This document shows, one piece after another, positions 22,669 to 34,800 of a DNA stretch of 64,000 nt. The first letter of the stretch is position 1, and each line of letters begins with the position of its first letter. The stretch is from the NCBI GenBank assembly GCA_028095005.1, contig CM051463.1, positions 80,457,002-80,521,001 of the forward strand, given 5' to 3'. The translations under genes were made by a program, and so were the position numbers. The notes under the pieces were generated by a model, which saw only the letters and a program-made list of their open reading frames with translations, was not told the DNA's origin and did not search any database. Source of the DNA: Rhynchospora pubera (taxonomy: Eukaryota; Streptophyta; Magnoliopsida; Poales; Cyperaceae).

Positions 22669-22967
22669 GATTAGTCAATGACAGAGAAATAATGTAGTTC
22701 TTATGTTTGCAAGCGCTTTCAACAGAGAAATAATGTAATTCGAACTTACTTCTTAATTAACAGTATAAATTTGGATTGATACTTAGATTAAAAAAAATGG
22801 ATTACTGAAAGTTTGATTGATTCAACAGGGCAAAGGGTTTGATCATTTGTCTATGCAGTTAATTAATAACATAGTTGTACTGGCATCTGGCTAGGTACCA
22901 CTTCGCTTGTCAATGCAGATTTCACCTTATACCATAGCCTCAGATGGTTTGATTGTTACATCATTTA
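22669..22967 (+). other. 3' flank of BAHD gene A, conserved between copies
   Basis: Contains a probable polyadenylation region (AGAGAAATAATGTA, 22682-22740). Downstream sequence (GGGCAAAG..TTGATCATTTG, CACTTCGCTT) recurs behind fragments C and D and partly behind B, so the duplicated unit extends well beyond the stop codon. Confidence 0.7.
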
Positions 22968-23119
22968 GGGTGCGTTTGGATAGGTGTGGGAAGAAGGGAA
23001 GAAGTGGGAAGAAGTATTAGGAAGTGTGTAACCTTGTGAAGAGTTTGGATTGTTTATAATTTTTTGGGGCCTTCTTCCTTCTTCCTTCTTCCTTCTTCCA
23101 ACCCCATCCAAACAAGACC
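22968..23119. mobile_element. Tourist-like MITE (copy)
   Basis: Ends GGTGCGTTTGGAT and ATCCAAACAAGACC. The core GGAAGTGTGTAACCTTGTGA then AGAGTTTGGATTG matches the family; the right arm is CTTCCTTCTTCC repeats. Confidence 0.8.
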
Positions 23120-24144
23120 ATACTTATCAGGAGCATGAGATGCTAGGTTTTACGAACAAATCTTACAATGAAAGGCCTCACTGTATTTGATGTTTGTATC
23201 AAGGTTAAAGGTCATCAACAAACCAACAAAATGGTTCAGCACAGTAAAGGTCATCCAGTAAGTAAATAAACGCAAAGAGCATGGTACATCCAGTAAGTAA
23301 ATATCAAGCTATCAAGCTATAAAGGTCCATCCAGTAAGTAAATGAAAACACTAGTAACTTCTACAATTCAGAAAGGAAACACAAAGAGCTCTGGTGAGTC
23401 GCAATCCGGGCTGTTCAATTCGCTCCAAAATAGATAGAAAAATATATATTTAATGATGAACTGCATACAAGCCAATATCATTAATAGAAAAATACAAATT
23501 ACACAGTGATTTGTGCTACCTTGACATGGTGCTTTCACCTGATCGTTGCACATTAGAAAAAACTTGCAAGTTGCAACCGTCATATGGGAACTTTTTTTCA
23601 TAAAAGGCCTAAATTTCATTATCAAAGAGGGCTTCGTAGAGCAAATTATTTCCAAAAGGAAGAAGTCCTTATATGGCCTTTGGTGCTTAGACCCGCCATT
23701 TTAATAATATAGTAAATAATAACATAAGTTCAAATATTATAATATGAATTGCAACATTTTCAGAACTACATAACCCCATCTACTTTGTAAGTTGTAACTT
23801 GCCGAAACAACCTGAAGCCAGGAGAAAAAACTTACAATATCTGGGCTGCTTTCAAATGGGGAGAACATAGCGGGTCGAACCTGTGGTCTATGGCCCATTC
23901 TTGAAATAGCTCTGATTTTAGCAGAACCACCCACTTGATGAGATCATTGAGATGAAGTGATGAACGGAAGCATGGGCCTTAACGTTGTTTTGAGCTTGTG
24001 AGTTTTACTAAGAAATTACTTTTGGGCTTTACACATCTGGATGAAGTCCATGGTGCCATTTCACATCCTATCTTGGGCCTCAAGAAACCTTAAATTTGAG
24101 TTTTACCTTTTTATTACAGCTATTATAATTGTCATCTTCTTTAA
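23120..24144. other. Intergenic stretch behind gene A
   Basis: Holds several copies of CATCCAGTAAGTAAAT (about 23245-23345) and no gene. Sequence near 24050-24115 (TTGGGCCT..AAATT.GAGTTT.ACCTT) is shared with 46285-46345 behind gene D, marking the far end of the duplicated unit. Confidence 0.6.
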
Positions 24145-26300
24145 CACTCTGTTTGGTTAGGAGGGAGGGAGTGGAAAGGGAAGGAAAAAATAGAGAGGGA
24201 AGGGGTGGGAAGGGATGGAAAGGGAAAAGTTTTAATTTTTCCTATTTGGATTGTGTTTGAAGGGGAAAGGAAAATTTAATTTACTTTTCTTCTTTTCTCA
24301 TGTTTGGTTCAAATAATTTAACAGAGGTAAAATAATACGAGTGACTATTTTACCCTTGATACAGACCAATTTATTTTCTTTGTTCGGCACACTAGATATC
24401 AATCAAATTTCGTCCATATACATAACTTCTTATACCAGTAAGATATATGTCGTCCATGTACATACTACTATGACTCGTTGCCATGATTTTTTTTTTTGAG
24501 AACTGGAACAACGGATTAATTGTTTTCAGAACTTGAACTTTCTCGAGGTGTATATTGTGTACTTGAGTTTAGTCCATTCTTTTCCCTCACCGAAGAAAAC
24601 AGTGAAGTATAACCCCTGGACTGTCAGAACATAAAAATTGCAGTACAACCCCTGATTTCACTGGAAATAGTACCAGATCCATACTAGTATGGGAAAATTG
24701 CCTGTGCCAACTGGTACAAATCCTTCAACATATTGAAAATTTAATTATTTTACGAATTTATGATCTCAATCAAACCTGTATTGAATAAAAAAAAAACTTG
24801 GCTTGGTTTTGTACATGTACTAGTACATGTTAGACATACAGAAGCATTGTTTTCTCCAATATCAAAGAATTGCCATTCCAAAAACAAAGATTAGAATACC
24901 AGAGAAAAAACTTAAGAAATAATATATCTCATGCAGCACCATACATAGTAGAAATGCATAAACAGTAGAAACAACAAAGACACAATTATCAGAGCATATC
25001 GACCAGATCATGCATTCATACCCCAAAAACGAAAACAAAAAAAATCAAATTTTATTATTTGTAAAATAAAATCAATTATTGTAGTCCCTTCACATTGCCG
25101 ATGCTATGGCGTCTCTCAGTTGCTCTCCTCTAATCCTATCTCGGTTGTCGTCACCTCTAACATCATACTCTTGTCCATTTGTTCTGCTTGCAAGTTCAGC
25201 ATCTACTTGATCAATCAGCTGCCTATCTGGATCCTTTTCAATTGAAACTTGGATTGAGCCTTTTTTCAGAAAGAGGTACAGTAAATTTCTTCTTCTAAGC
25301 TAGGAGCAATTTGACTACCAGGAAAAGAAAATTACTGTAGCATTTACTGAACCAATCTGCACTAGATACGTATATTGTTCTATTTTCTGGTAAAGCTGCC
25401 CCTCACTAAGAATTGAAAGTCTAAGAGCCATAATCAGGGAAAAAATTCTTACCCATTATTTCTTAATATGTGTGTAATAAGCTAAGCTTAATTTTGCATT
25501 CTCAAGTTTTATATGCTCTTCGTCTTGTCGCAAGCTATTATTTCTTTAACATATTAGTTGGCTTCATTAGTTCATTTGATTATGCATGCCTTCAGCGAAA
25601 TATGTTGTCGAACAGAAACAAAAGTAGAAAAAGACAAAATCAATTATCTAATTTGTGATAGCATAACCCAAAGAGAACAGAATAAATATTCTTTTTCTTA
25701 ACGGAACCAAATCAAGCCAATTGCAACCAAATAGACCGAATATCAATTTTTCCGTTTAATTGAAATTGATTTAATCCATTGAAGTACTGTATCTATTAGA
25801 AGAAATGGATGAAATCTGAACTAGGTTTAGTTTTTTGTGAGCCTCCGATATCCTGGATCAAACCAAAAATAACATCAACGATGGAGAGGAGATGCACAAC
25901 TACAATAAATAAAAAAGAAAGTGGTGTAGAAAGAAAAAAAAATTAGGTTACCTCAGCGATAGAGTAGAGAGGCAGTAGAATCGTTCCTAAATAGGAGGTC
26001 GTGTGTAAAGAAGGAAATAACTCCGATGAATACCGCGCACCAAGAAGGAAAATCACGCCAAGAAAGGGGTATGAGCGTCAATCTGCATCTCGATGATTTT
26101 CGGCGATTTTTCTTTCCCTCGATTCTCCGCCGATTCGGAGGGTAATCGATTTGTATAGGAAGGTAAATTTGGGAAGGAAACTGGATACCCTCGCGAAAAT
26201 TTCTCCTCTCCGATTCACTTCGATCCAAACAGCAAATTTTATCGATTTTTCCTTCCGTTGCCGTCCCTTCCCATGCGGTCCCTTCGTACCAAACAGAGTG
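24145..26300 (-). mobile_element. Non-autonomous PIF/Harbinger element
   Basis: A 2156-bp element with inverted ends CACTCTGTTTGGT...ACCAAACAGAGTG and a 3-bp target duplication TAA on both sides (24142-24144, 26301-26303). Inside, minus strand 25260-25090 encodes a remnant resembling the C-terminus of a Harbinger (DDE) transposase: QLIDQVDAELASR, then RGEQLRDAIASAM and a stop where the family usually has Trp (tgg to tga), followed by RDYNN. The catalytic part is missing. Hence a deletion derivative. Confidence 0.8.
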
Positions 26301-27293
26301 TAAATAAATCATCGCTGTATCGCTGCTTTATGTTATAAATGTTTAGTTTAATAATAAGAAGTATCAGTTAAATGCGTCAGAGTCACGCGTGGGTCAAGAG
26401 GTGGGCTAAAGGCAGGGGTAGAGTCAGAAAAAATTTAATTTGAACCGGATCGATTCATGATCCCTTCTAATTTTTTCATGTGTTTTTTGTCCGGTTCGTG
26501 ACCCATTCACTTGGTTTTTTTTCTTATAACAATTATATTTCCTGTTGCAACTAACTAAACATTTATATTTAAATAATAGAATATTTGTACTTATTAAACT
26601 GAAAATTCGTACTTACTAAACTAAATATTTATACTTAAAAAATAAACATGTTTGCTCATAACATTTATATTTTATGTTGCAACTAACTGAACATTTATAC
26701 TTGATTAACAGAACATTTGTATTGACTTAACTGAATTTTTTGGCAAAAAAAAACAGTACACGGTGCTCAGCGAACGCTGACCACAATGGCATTGATCAAT
26801 TTCCTTTTCATTATATATTTATATTTCGGCTGGATCAAAAAAAAAAAAAAAGAGATGGCTTTTAAGAATGAAGTGAAAATAAGTTAGAGGAATATATACA
26901 TGTATTTCGAGAAAATAAAATATGAAAGACATTAATTTCCCCATTTATGGTATTTAGTCTGTAGATCGATCCACCAGTACACGGGAAACAATATGTACCA
27001 TACCAACTACCAAATACTGACAAATAGCTATCCCCATTTAACGGGGTTCAAGTAGTGAGGATTTTATTTTACGACACTAACAACACAAAAATTTACTATT
27101 TTGGAGCCACGCTAAGCTTTCAAATCTTCGTTTAATATTTAATTTTTGGTTGTGCATAATTAAGAATTTGATTTATTTAGATTAGAGTTCAAAAGTTATA
27201 ATTTGCAATTGAAATTTGATGATTGAAAATCAGATGAAAAAAGAGAAAAATATATATTTCACCTAACTAAAAATTGATCATTTGACTCTTATA
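26301..27293. other. AT-rich spacer, no gene seen
   Basis: Contains short near-repeats of the type AACTAAACATTTATACTT.A (26545-26735) and poly-A tracts. Nothing coding. Confidence 0.6.
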
Positions 27294-27884
27294 AGCTCCG
27301 TTTGGATGAGGAAGTTTAATATGCACCATAGTGCATATGGCATTCCGTGCACCACGGACTTTTTCGGGAATATTTTTGTAAATTGACAAATCTAATTTAA
27401 CAAATCTAATCTACATATTGAAATTTCATATCAAACTAAAATTTACAATTTTTGAGATTTTATTGCTATTTTTATTCGAATTTTTTAAAACATGTCATTT
27501 TTTGAATGTTGTACTATTTACAATTTCCCAAAAATGACATATTTTAAAAAATTCGAAAAAAAATAGTAATAAAATCTCAAAAATTGTAAATTTTGGTTTT
27601 CTATGAAATTCTAATATGTAGATTAGATTTATTAAATTAGATTTGTCAATTTATAAAAATACTCTCGAAAAAGTCCGCGGTGCACGGAATGCCCTATGTA
27701 CTATAGTGCATATTAAACTTTCTCCCGTTTGGATAAGTGTGGGAAGAAGAGAAGAAGGGAAGAAGTATCTGAAAGTGTATAACTTTGTGAAGAATTTGGA
27801 TTGTTTATAATTTTTTTTCTTCCTTCTTCCTTCTTCCTTCTTCCTTCTTCTTCTTCTTCTTTCTTCCTATATCCAAACGCACCC
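27294..27884. mobile_element. Tourist-like MITE split by another MITE
   Basis: The left tip GCTCCGTTTGGAT (27295-27307) is separated from the body (27725-27884, GTTTGGATAAGTGTGGGAAG...ATCCAAACGCACCC) by a 417-bp element. Confidence 0.85.
27308..27724. mobile_element. Mutator-type MITE inside a Tourist MITE
   Basis: Long inverted repeats: GAGGAAGTTTAATATGCAC at the left, its complement at the right. The perfect 10-bp direct repeat CCGTTTGGAT on both sides (27298-27307, 27725-27734) is its target duplication. Interior GCATTCCGTGCACC(A/G)CGGAC is also inverted. Non-coding. Confidence 0.88.
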
Positions 27885-28562
27885 ATACATATCGTTTTTC
27901 GTCCGGAGCAATGACAGCTGTGACGGGTAAATTAATATGTTTCTTAGTTTTGGCAATGCTTACGCTAACAGTAAGTTGTAAAAAAAAATTTTCATCAGAT
28001 GATTATCAGTATTCAACACTTAGAGCTTCACAAAGTACAATTACAGAATTCGAAAAAAGACGTTTATTTTTTTAATAAGATTTCAAAATTAAAAATAAAT
28101 TGAACGGTTTGGCATGCATCTCCCTTTTTTCTCCCTGCGAAACGATAAGTCTACTACAGACGCATCATAATCTGTCATTGTACATTTGTACTACTACTAC
28201 CAGCTCAAACCGTCAGAAACGAAAACGTTTGGCAATTAATTAATGTGTGAGATTATGCTCTTCGAAAACGACAAATTGTGAGATTGAAATAAGAACACGA
28301 CAGATAGATAGATATATATTCATTCCTTACGTGCCAATCTATTAGTCAAAGAAAGAAATTGGACAAGAATAAAAGTTCACCCAAACACTTCAATTGGAGG
28401 GACATGACATGATGTACAAGATCTACGAGGCTTATACGTACCTTTCATTTATTAATTGGACAAGTTCACAAGTCAAGAGTTCTCTATAACCTAGCTGTTG
28501 TTTATTGAGTAAGCAAATATCGCACGTTGTTTCCAAAAGTTGCCAAATCTAAGTTTTTAAAT
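27885..28562. other. Intergenic spacer, nothing recognised
   Basis: AT-rich with no coding or structural signal that I can support. Confidence 0.5.
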
Positions 28563-28700
28563 GCCTCCGTTTGGATGCGTTGAGAAGAAGTAGGAAAAAG
28601 AAAGAAAAAAAAATTATAAACAATTTAAATTTTTAATAAAGTTACACACTTCTCAATACTTCTTTCTTTCTTTTCTTCTTCCCACACCTATCCAAAACTC
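28563..28700. mobile_element. Tourist-like MITE (copy, reverse orientation)
   Basis: Starts GCCTCCGTTTGGATG and carries the reversed core AAAGTTACACACTTCTCAAT. Right end TATCCAAAAC is decayed. Confidence 0.75.
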
Positions 28701-29033
28701 AATTATGACAACTTATCCAAAAGAAAAGAAAGCCGATCAAGATAGACTGAAATCTATTTTTTGTTCATTAATGCATTTTTGGCACTTGGCACTGTTGTTA
28801 AACTATCACATTTAATTGTCTTCAGTCAGAACGTTCCTAATCTCACTCGAACACATTCACGTTTCAAATTGGATTACCATTTGAGAATTTTTTTTTTTTT
28901 TTTTTGCTTCTTTCGATAGTAAATCGCGCGCAGGCATTAGCTCAAGTTTTGTCTCCACGGTTTCAAAAAATAAATAAGAATTATTCTCGAAAGAGGGTCA
29001 TTCCACGGTTTCAATCATCCAAATAAGGCCAAT

Positions 29034-29064
29034 GAAAACCTACACGGTAACCCCTAGGCCCACT
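29034..29064 (+). pseudogene. BAHD exon-1 scrap
   Basis: A 28-nt match to exon 1 of BAHD gene B with one mismatch, encoding KTYTVTPRP. The preceding IKTY context and everything after Pro are lost; the sequence continues into a dispersed repeat. It lies 1.8 kb upstream of gene B, in the same orientation. Confidence 0.7.
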
Positions 29065-29069
29065 TTGAG

Positions 29070-29235
29070 GGACGTTCCAGCTAACGGAAGGATTTTTAGT
29101 TTCGTTTCTCAAAATAGAACGGACGCCAGTAAATGTTAGTGTTCTGTTTACTGAAAATTAGCTGAAATCAATGGAAAAGAAACAGAACAAACCAGTTCCG
29201 CTTCCGTTTCGCACGTTTGACATCCTAGATGTGAA
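29070..29235. repeat. Dispersed repeat shared with 34420-34750
   Basis: Words such as GTCAAACGTGCGAAACGGAAG and AGCGGAACTGGT, read on the opposite strand, recur at 34438-34470, and GGAACACTAACG at 34642. An unclassified interspersed repeat in opposite orientations. Confidence 0.6.
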
Positions 29236-29654
29236 CATAAGTCGCTTATCATGAGTCCATCGAGGTCGTCCAGTCCTGGGACGGACCTGCCAGTTCTATC
29301 TGAGTTTGTCCGTTTCAGTCCTGAAACATATCGTTTTGGCACAGACGTTAGTCATTTTGGCAATTAAGAAACAATCTAACAGTACTCACCATGCATTATT
29401 ATACTTTATTATTATTATATTGTTAACAATGGTTCAAGCAGTGTGTGTACTGTGTAAGTGTGTATATAGTTGTGTAGGTTTGCCTACCAGATAAGAGATC
29501 ATAATTATAGATCTATCTGGATGGGAAGGTGAAGAGAAGCTGTTTCGACAACTCGATCAATTGAATTGGCTCAATTTGAGTTCTAACAACTCAATTATTA
29601 TTATTTTTTTTTTGAAGAAAAAGTCCGTAGGCACTAACAACTCTATTATTGAGA

Positions 29655-29795
29655 ATAAGCTCTTGATCTAGTTGTAAAAACAACACTTTTTTTAACAGAG
29701 ATCGCGAGTTCGAACCCAAATAGAGATATTTTTGTGAAATTTATTAAAATAAGTTAAAGGACTTGATCTATCTTACCTTAAAAAAAAAACAACTC
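29655..29795 (+). mobile_element. SINE-like element
   Basis: Second member of the family in intron 1 of gene A: box-B-like GAGTTCGAACCC, then TTTTTGTGAAATTTA, AAGTTAAAGGACTTGATCTA, and an A-rich end. Confidence 0.5.
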
Positions 29796-30091
29796 TATTA
29801 TGCTAATTCGACTTATAATTGAGTTTTTTTTAATTAAATTCGAATGACTGAAGAATAACGAGTAGCTAAATTTTTGCTCAACCAATTAAACTAAGCGTCA
29901 CATAAATAGCAAGATACAAGTTTAAACCAACTAGAGTCACCCGAACTCGAGTGATTTGCTCACGCCTCTCTTCCTCTATCACTGAAATAGATTTGTTTTT
30001 CCCCTTCTTTCTCCTCTTGTCAATCTTTCTTCATCTGGTCAATTTTTTTTTTAAGATAAATTGGAGGTCTAAGCTATATGAAAGACCCTTC

Positions 30092-30257
30092 GGGCCGTTT
30101 GGATCGCTTAGGAATTTGAGGAATTTGGAGAAGTTGTAATTCGTAGGAATAAATTTATTGGGAAGTGTGTAATTTTGTGAAGAGTTTGGATTGTTTATAA
30201 TAAATTTATGGTAGGAAGATGAAATTCTCCAAAATCCCATGGGGATCCAAACGGCCC
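30092..30257. mobile_element. Tourist-like MITE (copy)
   Basis: Perfect ends GGGCCGTTTGGATC...GATCCAAACGGCCC, and core GGGAAGTGTGTAATTTTGTG then AAGAGTTTGGATTG. Confidence 0.88.
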
Positions 30258-30764
30258 CTTCAATCGGATTTCGAACCTGCGACTTTTCACTCAAAGAGTC
30301 AATGTGCATTGTTCTTTGTCACAAGACCAAAAATTGGTTCTCACTTTTTTTTTTATATCATAACAGGAAAAAAAAGAGATTTTCACGGTTCTACCTTTTA
30401 TTTATTTTCCTTAAAGATCTTCTCTTGCTCTGTCCTTTTCTCTCAGAGTTTCAAATTGTTAAACAATCTTTTTTCGTTTCCGTTTGAATGATTCTTACTC
30501 ACTGCAAAATTTAGCAGATTTGTTTTGTGAGCAAAGATATCAGAGTTTAGCATGATTTCCATATCCTACTTAATATAGCAGGTTTATATAGACGGTAAGA
30601 AATGAAACACTGCGGAACCTTAATTACAGTACCGTTAAAGTTAATAAGTAAATGATCTGGTCCATAGCCTATTGCAAATTAATTAGTGAAAATAACAGTT
30701 GCAACTTCAAAACGGGGACCAATAGTCCAATACCAATCACAACTTCTCCTCTTAATTGGCGCTC

Positions 30765-30771
30765 TATAAAT
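30765..30771 (+). promoter_or_regulatory. TATA box of BAHD gene B
   Basis: TATAAAT, 99 nt upstream of the ATG at 30870. A CCAAT word lies 40 nt further upstream. Confidence 0.65.
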
Positions 30772-30869
30772 TTCGACCAATTACAACTCCTCTCGCCACA
30801 AACCAAGGAGCTGTTGCCGACAAGTCGGTACTCGCTTGTTTCAAGTTATCAAAAATTCATCAATACAAA

Positions 30870-32922
30870 ATGCCATCTCTGCACCCAACAGTGCGCACCA
30901 TCAAAACCTACACAGTAACCCCTAGGCCCAATCCCCAAGCGCCACGTCAGTTTCACCTGAGCTCATGGGACGTGGCCATGCTCTCTTCCCACTACATTCA
31001 AAAGGGTCTACTCTTCGCATACCCACCCAACCTCTTGGTGGAGCAAATCATCGAATGGCTGAGGAGCTCTCTCGAAGAGGCGCTTTTCCACTTCTACCCA
31101 TTGTCAGGCAGGCTGCAGGTGGCAACATGTGATAAGGGTGGTGTCACGTGCCACGTGGAGATGGGGTACGAAGGGAAGGGTGCGGAGTTATTGCACGCTG
31201 TGGCAGATGGGATCAGAATTGCTGATATGATGGCAGCCGACGGTCAGGATTTACCCAAGTTTTTGAAAGACTTTTTCCCTCTTGACTTGGCGGTTAATTT
31301 TGATGGTTGTACTAATCCCCTACTCTCTGTTCAGGTTAGTTAAGAATGCGTTTCACAGAAACCTTAGATTTAAAGTAGATATAATGTCTACTATATATAT
31401 ATACTAACTTACTAAGTACTCGCTTCATATCGTGGACTGGTAAAATGAAAAGAGGAACCAACATTTTGTTTTGAAAAATGTTATGACTTAATTTACAAAT
31501 TTTAATTACTTGTTGCATATTTCTTGAGATGCTGACAAGTCCACCACTATGTCAAAGAGAAAAAAAAAATTAAAGTGCAATTTATCCCTAGTTATGCTTT
31601 TATATGTATTTATGTACTGTAAAACAATAATAATTGAAATTCTGCTGCACCAGAGAAGAATTGAAGTACGAAAAATGGGTGATATGGCACCTATATTTAT
31701 GGGAATCTTATTTCTAATCCATTAATTTCATCACTTTAAGTTTAAACAATAATAGGTCACAGAGCTAATAGGCGGTATCTTCATCGGTTGTGCATTCAAC
31801 CATGTGATTGGTGACGGCACCTCTTTCTGGCATTTCTTCAATGCATGGGCCGAGATCACTCGATGCAAAGCAGTCGGGAAGGATGTAATGCTATCCCGAC
31901 CGCCGGTCCATAACAGGTGGTTCATAGGAGGTTATGGTGAACCCCCCATCAAGCTCCCTTACTCCTCTCCCGCAAAATTTGTAGTACGGTTCTCTCCCCC
32001 TCCTTTGAGAGAACGGATGTTTCACTTCTCTAGTGAATCTCTAGCAAAGCTCAAGGCAAAAGCGAACCGTGAATGTGGAAAAAGTATATCTTTAATTATT
32101 TGAGTCATTTATTAATTGATGTTATTCTTTAATTAAAAAAAAAGATCATTTTTATGTATTCCAAATTTGTTTCATTTTATTTTGAGAGAACTAATTTCCA
32201 AAGAGCTTTTCTGCTGAAGAACTATATTTCATATAAAAAGATGAAAGGAGTTCTTAAGATAAAGACACAACGTTCCTATCAAAATTATTTATTAATTTAG
32301 ATTATATATGCTTCATTTAGGTACAATTTCTACTTTTCAAGCATTGAGTGCATTGATGTGGCGTTGCATTACCCGTGCTCGATGCTTCCCTCCGGAGCAG
32401 AAAACAAGTTGCCGATTAGCAATTCAAAATCGGGCAAGGCTACAACCTCGGCTATCGCAAAATTATTTTGGCAACTCTCTTCATGCTCTTTGTGCAACTA
32501 CAACAGTTAGAGAGCTTTTAGACAACAACCTCGGCTGGGCTGCAGAGTTGGCACACCAGATAGTTTCTAATCATACCAACTCTGCTATTAGAGACCTGGT
32601 TCATAAATACATGGAAAATCCTTTTGTCTACAGCATTCATATGTTTGACATACATAGCATAATGATAGGTGGCTCACCGCGGTTTGACATGTACGATTGT
32701 GATTTTGGTTGGGGAAAGCCACTAGGATCTTGTAGCGGCGGTGCGCATAAGTATGACGGTAAGATCTCAGGATATCCGGGATGGGAAGGAGGTGGGAGTG
32801 TAGATTTGGAGGTGTGCTTGTTGCCTGAGTATATGTCTGCACTAGAGAGAGATGAAGAATTATTGGCAGTGGTCTCTCCACCAGTTAAGTTGGGGGTAAT
32901 GTTGGGCACGTTTAGCAAGTAG
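30870..32922 (+). CDS. BAHD acyltransferase B (intact)
   Basis: Three exons: 30870-31334, 31756-32083 and 32321-32922. Exon lengths 465, 328 and 602 nt are identical to gene A, giving 464 residues. Junctions are CAG|GTTAGT...AATAG|GTCACAG and AAAA|GTATAT...TTTAG|GTACAAT. Motifs: HVIGD at 171-175 (HxxxD catalytic His and Asp present) and DFGWG at 392-396. N-terminus VRTIKTYTVTPRPNPQ. Likely a soluble acyl-CoA-dependent acyltransferase of the At3g50280-like clade. Differences from A are spread through the protein (for example ILHAVADGIRIADMMA-type changes in the loop before HxxxD), which could alter substrate choice. A polyadenylation-like AGAAATAAATGTAG follows at about 32995. Confidence 0.92.
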
Positions 32923-33191
32923 GATTAGTCCATAATCTCGGTTGATTTAGTATTCTACATGTTGTTCTTATGTTTGCAATTTCTTTTAAAGCGGAGAAAT
33001 AAATGTAGTTCGAAGTTTCGAACTTTTCTTATTTATTTACGAAAGGACTCTATTTGGATATGTACTGGCCAGTGGACTCAATTTGTCTATGCAGTTAATC
33101 ACGTAATCCTTTATTTACGGGTATGTACTGGCCAGTGGCCACCATCTAATCACGTACATGTACTGGCTAGTGGCCGTCACCACTTCACTTC

Positions 33192-33341
33192 GGCAGTGTT
33201 TGGAATGGAGTGGGAAGAAGAGAATAAGGGAAGAAGTGACCAAATTTATTATTAAACAATTCAAACTCTTCACAAAGTTACACACTTTTCAATACTTTTC
33301 TCACTTCTTTTCTTCTTCCCACACCTCATCCAAACGGAGCC
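33192..33341. mobile_element. Tourist-like MITE (copy)
   Basis: Ends GGCAGTGTTTGGAAT and ATCCAAACGGAGCC, and reversed core ACTCTTCACAAAGTTACACA. Confidence 0.85.
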
Positions 33342-33784
33342 TTCTATATATATATGGGGGTGCGGACGGTACACCCCTGCTCAGCTCCTCTGAACCTTGA
33401 CCATCTTGCCACCATCGTCTCTCTCCACCACACGCCACACCTCTTCTCCGCCACCTAAGCAGACTCGTACCACCCTCTTTTTCTCTCCTTCTCCAAAATC
33501 TGTATCCAAACTCCAAAAAAAAAATCCGACCCGCTAGCACCAGACTTCTCTCAATCTCTCTCAACGTTTAGTAAACATTATTAACGTTAAGAAGAAGGAA
33601 ACATGCACGACTCAAAATATCAAAGCCGTTCAGTAAGTAGCGTTCCACGGAAAAAATTTTCAAACTGTTCATCAAACGTAACGAATAATGAATTAGCATA
33701 TATAGTTCCGTTGCCGTTGTAAAAGTTATAAACATGCCTCTCTTTCTCTCTCTCTCTCTCTCTCTGTATATATATATATATATA
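33342..33784. other. Spacer with CT and TA microsatellites
   Basis: (CT)n at about 33738-33765 and (TA)n at 33767-33784. The short ORFs are low complexity. No gene seen. Confidence 0.6.
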
Positions 33785-34185
33785 GAATTTTGCTATTATG
33801 AGTTGCAACTCACCAAAGCATCCGTGAGTCGCGCTCAAAATTTCGAAATTAAGTTCAAAACGACCGATCCAAACCGTCTAATACAATCTCCCTATTAAAT
33901 TTTCCATGCAGACCAAATTTTATATTTTTTCAAAATTTTTAAGTATTTATTTTAGATTTTAAAAAATCATTAATCTAATTAGTTCTGAACCGTTCAAAAA
34001 CAGCAGTTTTAAAAAATCTGAAATAAATACTTAAAAATTTCGAAAAAATATAAAATTTGGTCTGCATGGAGAATTCGATAGGGAGATCGTATTAGACGGT
34101 TTGGATTGGTCGTTTTGAACTTAATTTTGAAATTTTGAGCGCGACTCACGGACGCTTTGGTGAGTTGCAACTCACCATAGCAAAA

Positions 34186-34187
<2 letters not shown>
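33785..34187. mobile_element. Long-inverted-repeat MITE in a TA microsatellite
   Basis: About 100-bp inverted repeats (TTTTGCTAT..TGAGTTGCAACTCACC, GTGAGTCGCGCTCAAAATTT, CCAAACCGTCTAATAC and complements). Both sides run straight into (TA)n, 34188-34251 being a long pure tract, so a TA-rich target was duplicated or expanded. The interior resembles the Mutator-type MITEs of this window. Confidence 0.8.

Positions 34188-34251
<64 letters not shown>
34188..34251. repeat. (TA)n microsatellite
   Basis: Uninterrupted AT dinucleotide tract of about 60 bp directly abutting the MITE. Confidence 0.98.
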
Positions 34252-34255
<4 letters not shown>

Positions 34256-34419
34256 TAGGCTCATACTAGTGGTTTAGTTGGTTTAATTTCTTACATCATT
34301 TGGGGAGCATTTTGTGACTTTTGTCTAATTTAATTGTTGTTGTAATGTTTACTTTTTTATGATGAAATGAAAATAGTCAAATGAACAATTAAAAATATTA
34401 AATGGGAGCAAGGCGACGT

Positions 34420-34800
34420 GGCCTATTGGTAGGGGTGTCAAACGTGCGAAACGGAAGAGGAACTGGTATGTTTCGTTTCTGTTCCGTTCCAACTAACGTA
34501 ACAAAATATCATTATCTTTATGTTCTGTTTCGTATAAAACGAAAGTATGGAACAGTTTTTCGTTCCATTGGCTGTTTCGTTTCTCATTTTTTACTTATTT
34601 CAGCCTATTTTTCATGGATTTTAGCTATTTTTCGCTAAAACGGAACACTAACGTTCATTTTGACTCGTTCCGTTTTCATTCCATCCCTAAAAACGTAACT
34701 TATTTATCATTCCGTTTATGTTCCATTTCAGACGGAACGAAGGTACACTGCAATTGTGCAATATCCTCTTCCAGCGTATATATAAGGAGAACATGGACCT
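34420..34800. repeat. Dispersed repeat, longer copy
   Basis: Longer copy of the repeat at 29070-29235, opposite orientation. No coding capacity is supported. Confidence 0.5.

Noticed and set aside
25953..26312. Minus-strand 119-codon frame in the Harbinger element
   Set aside because: Begins inside the terminal inverted repeat and shows no transposase motif; low-complexity end sequence.
29690..29720. tRNA gene suggested by GAGTTCGAACCC
   Set aside because: Only a box-B-like word; no acceptor or anticodon stems. It belongs to a SINE-like repeat.
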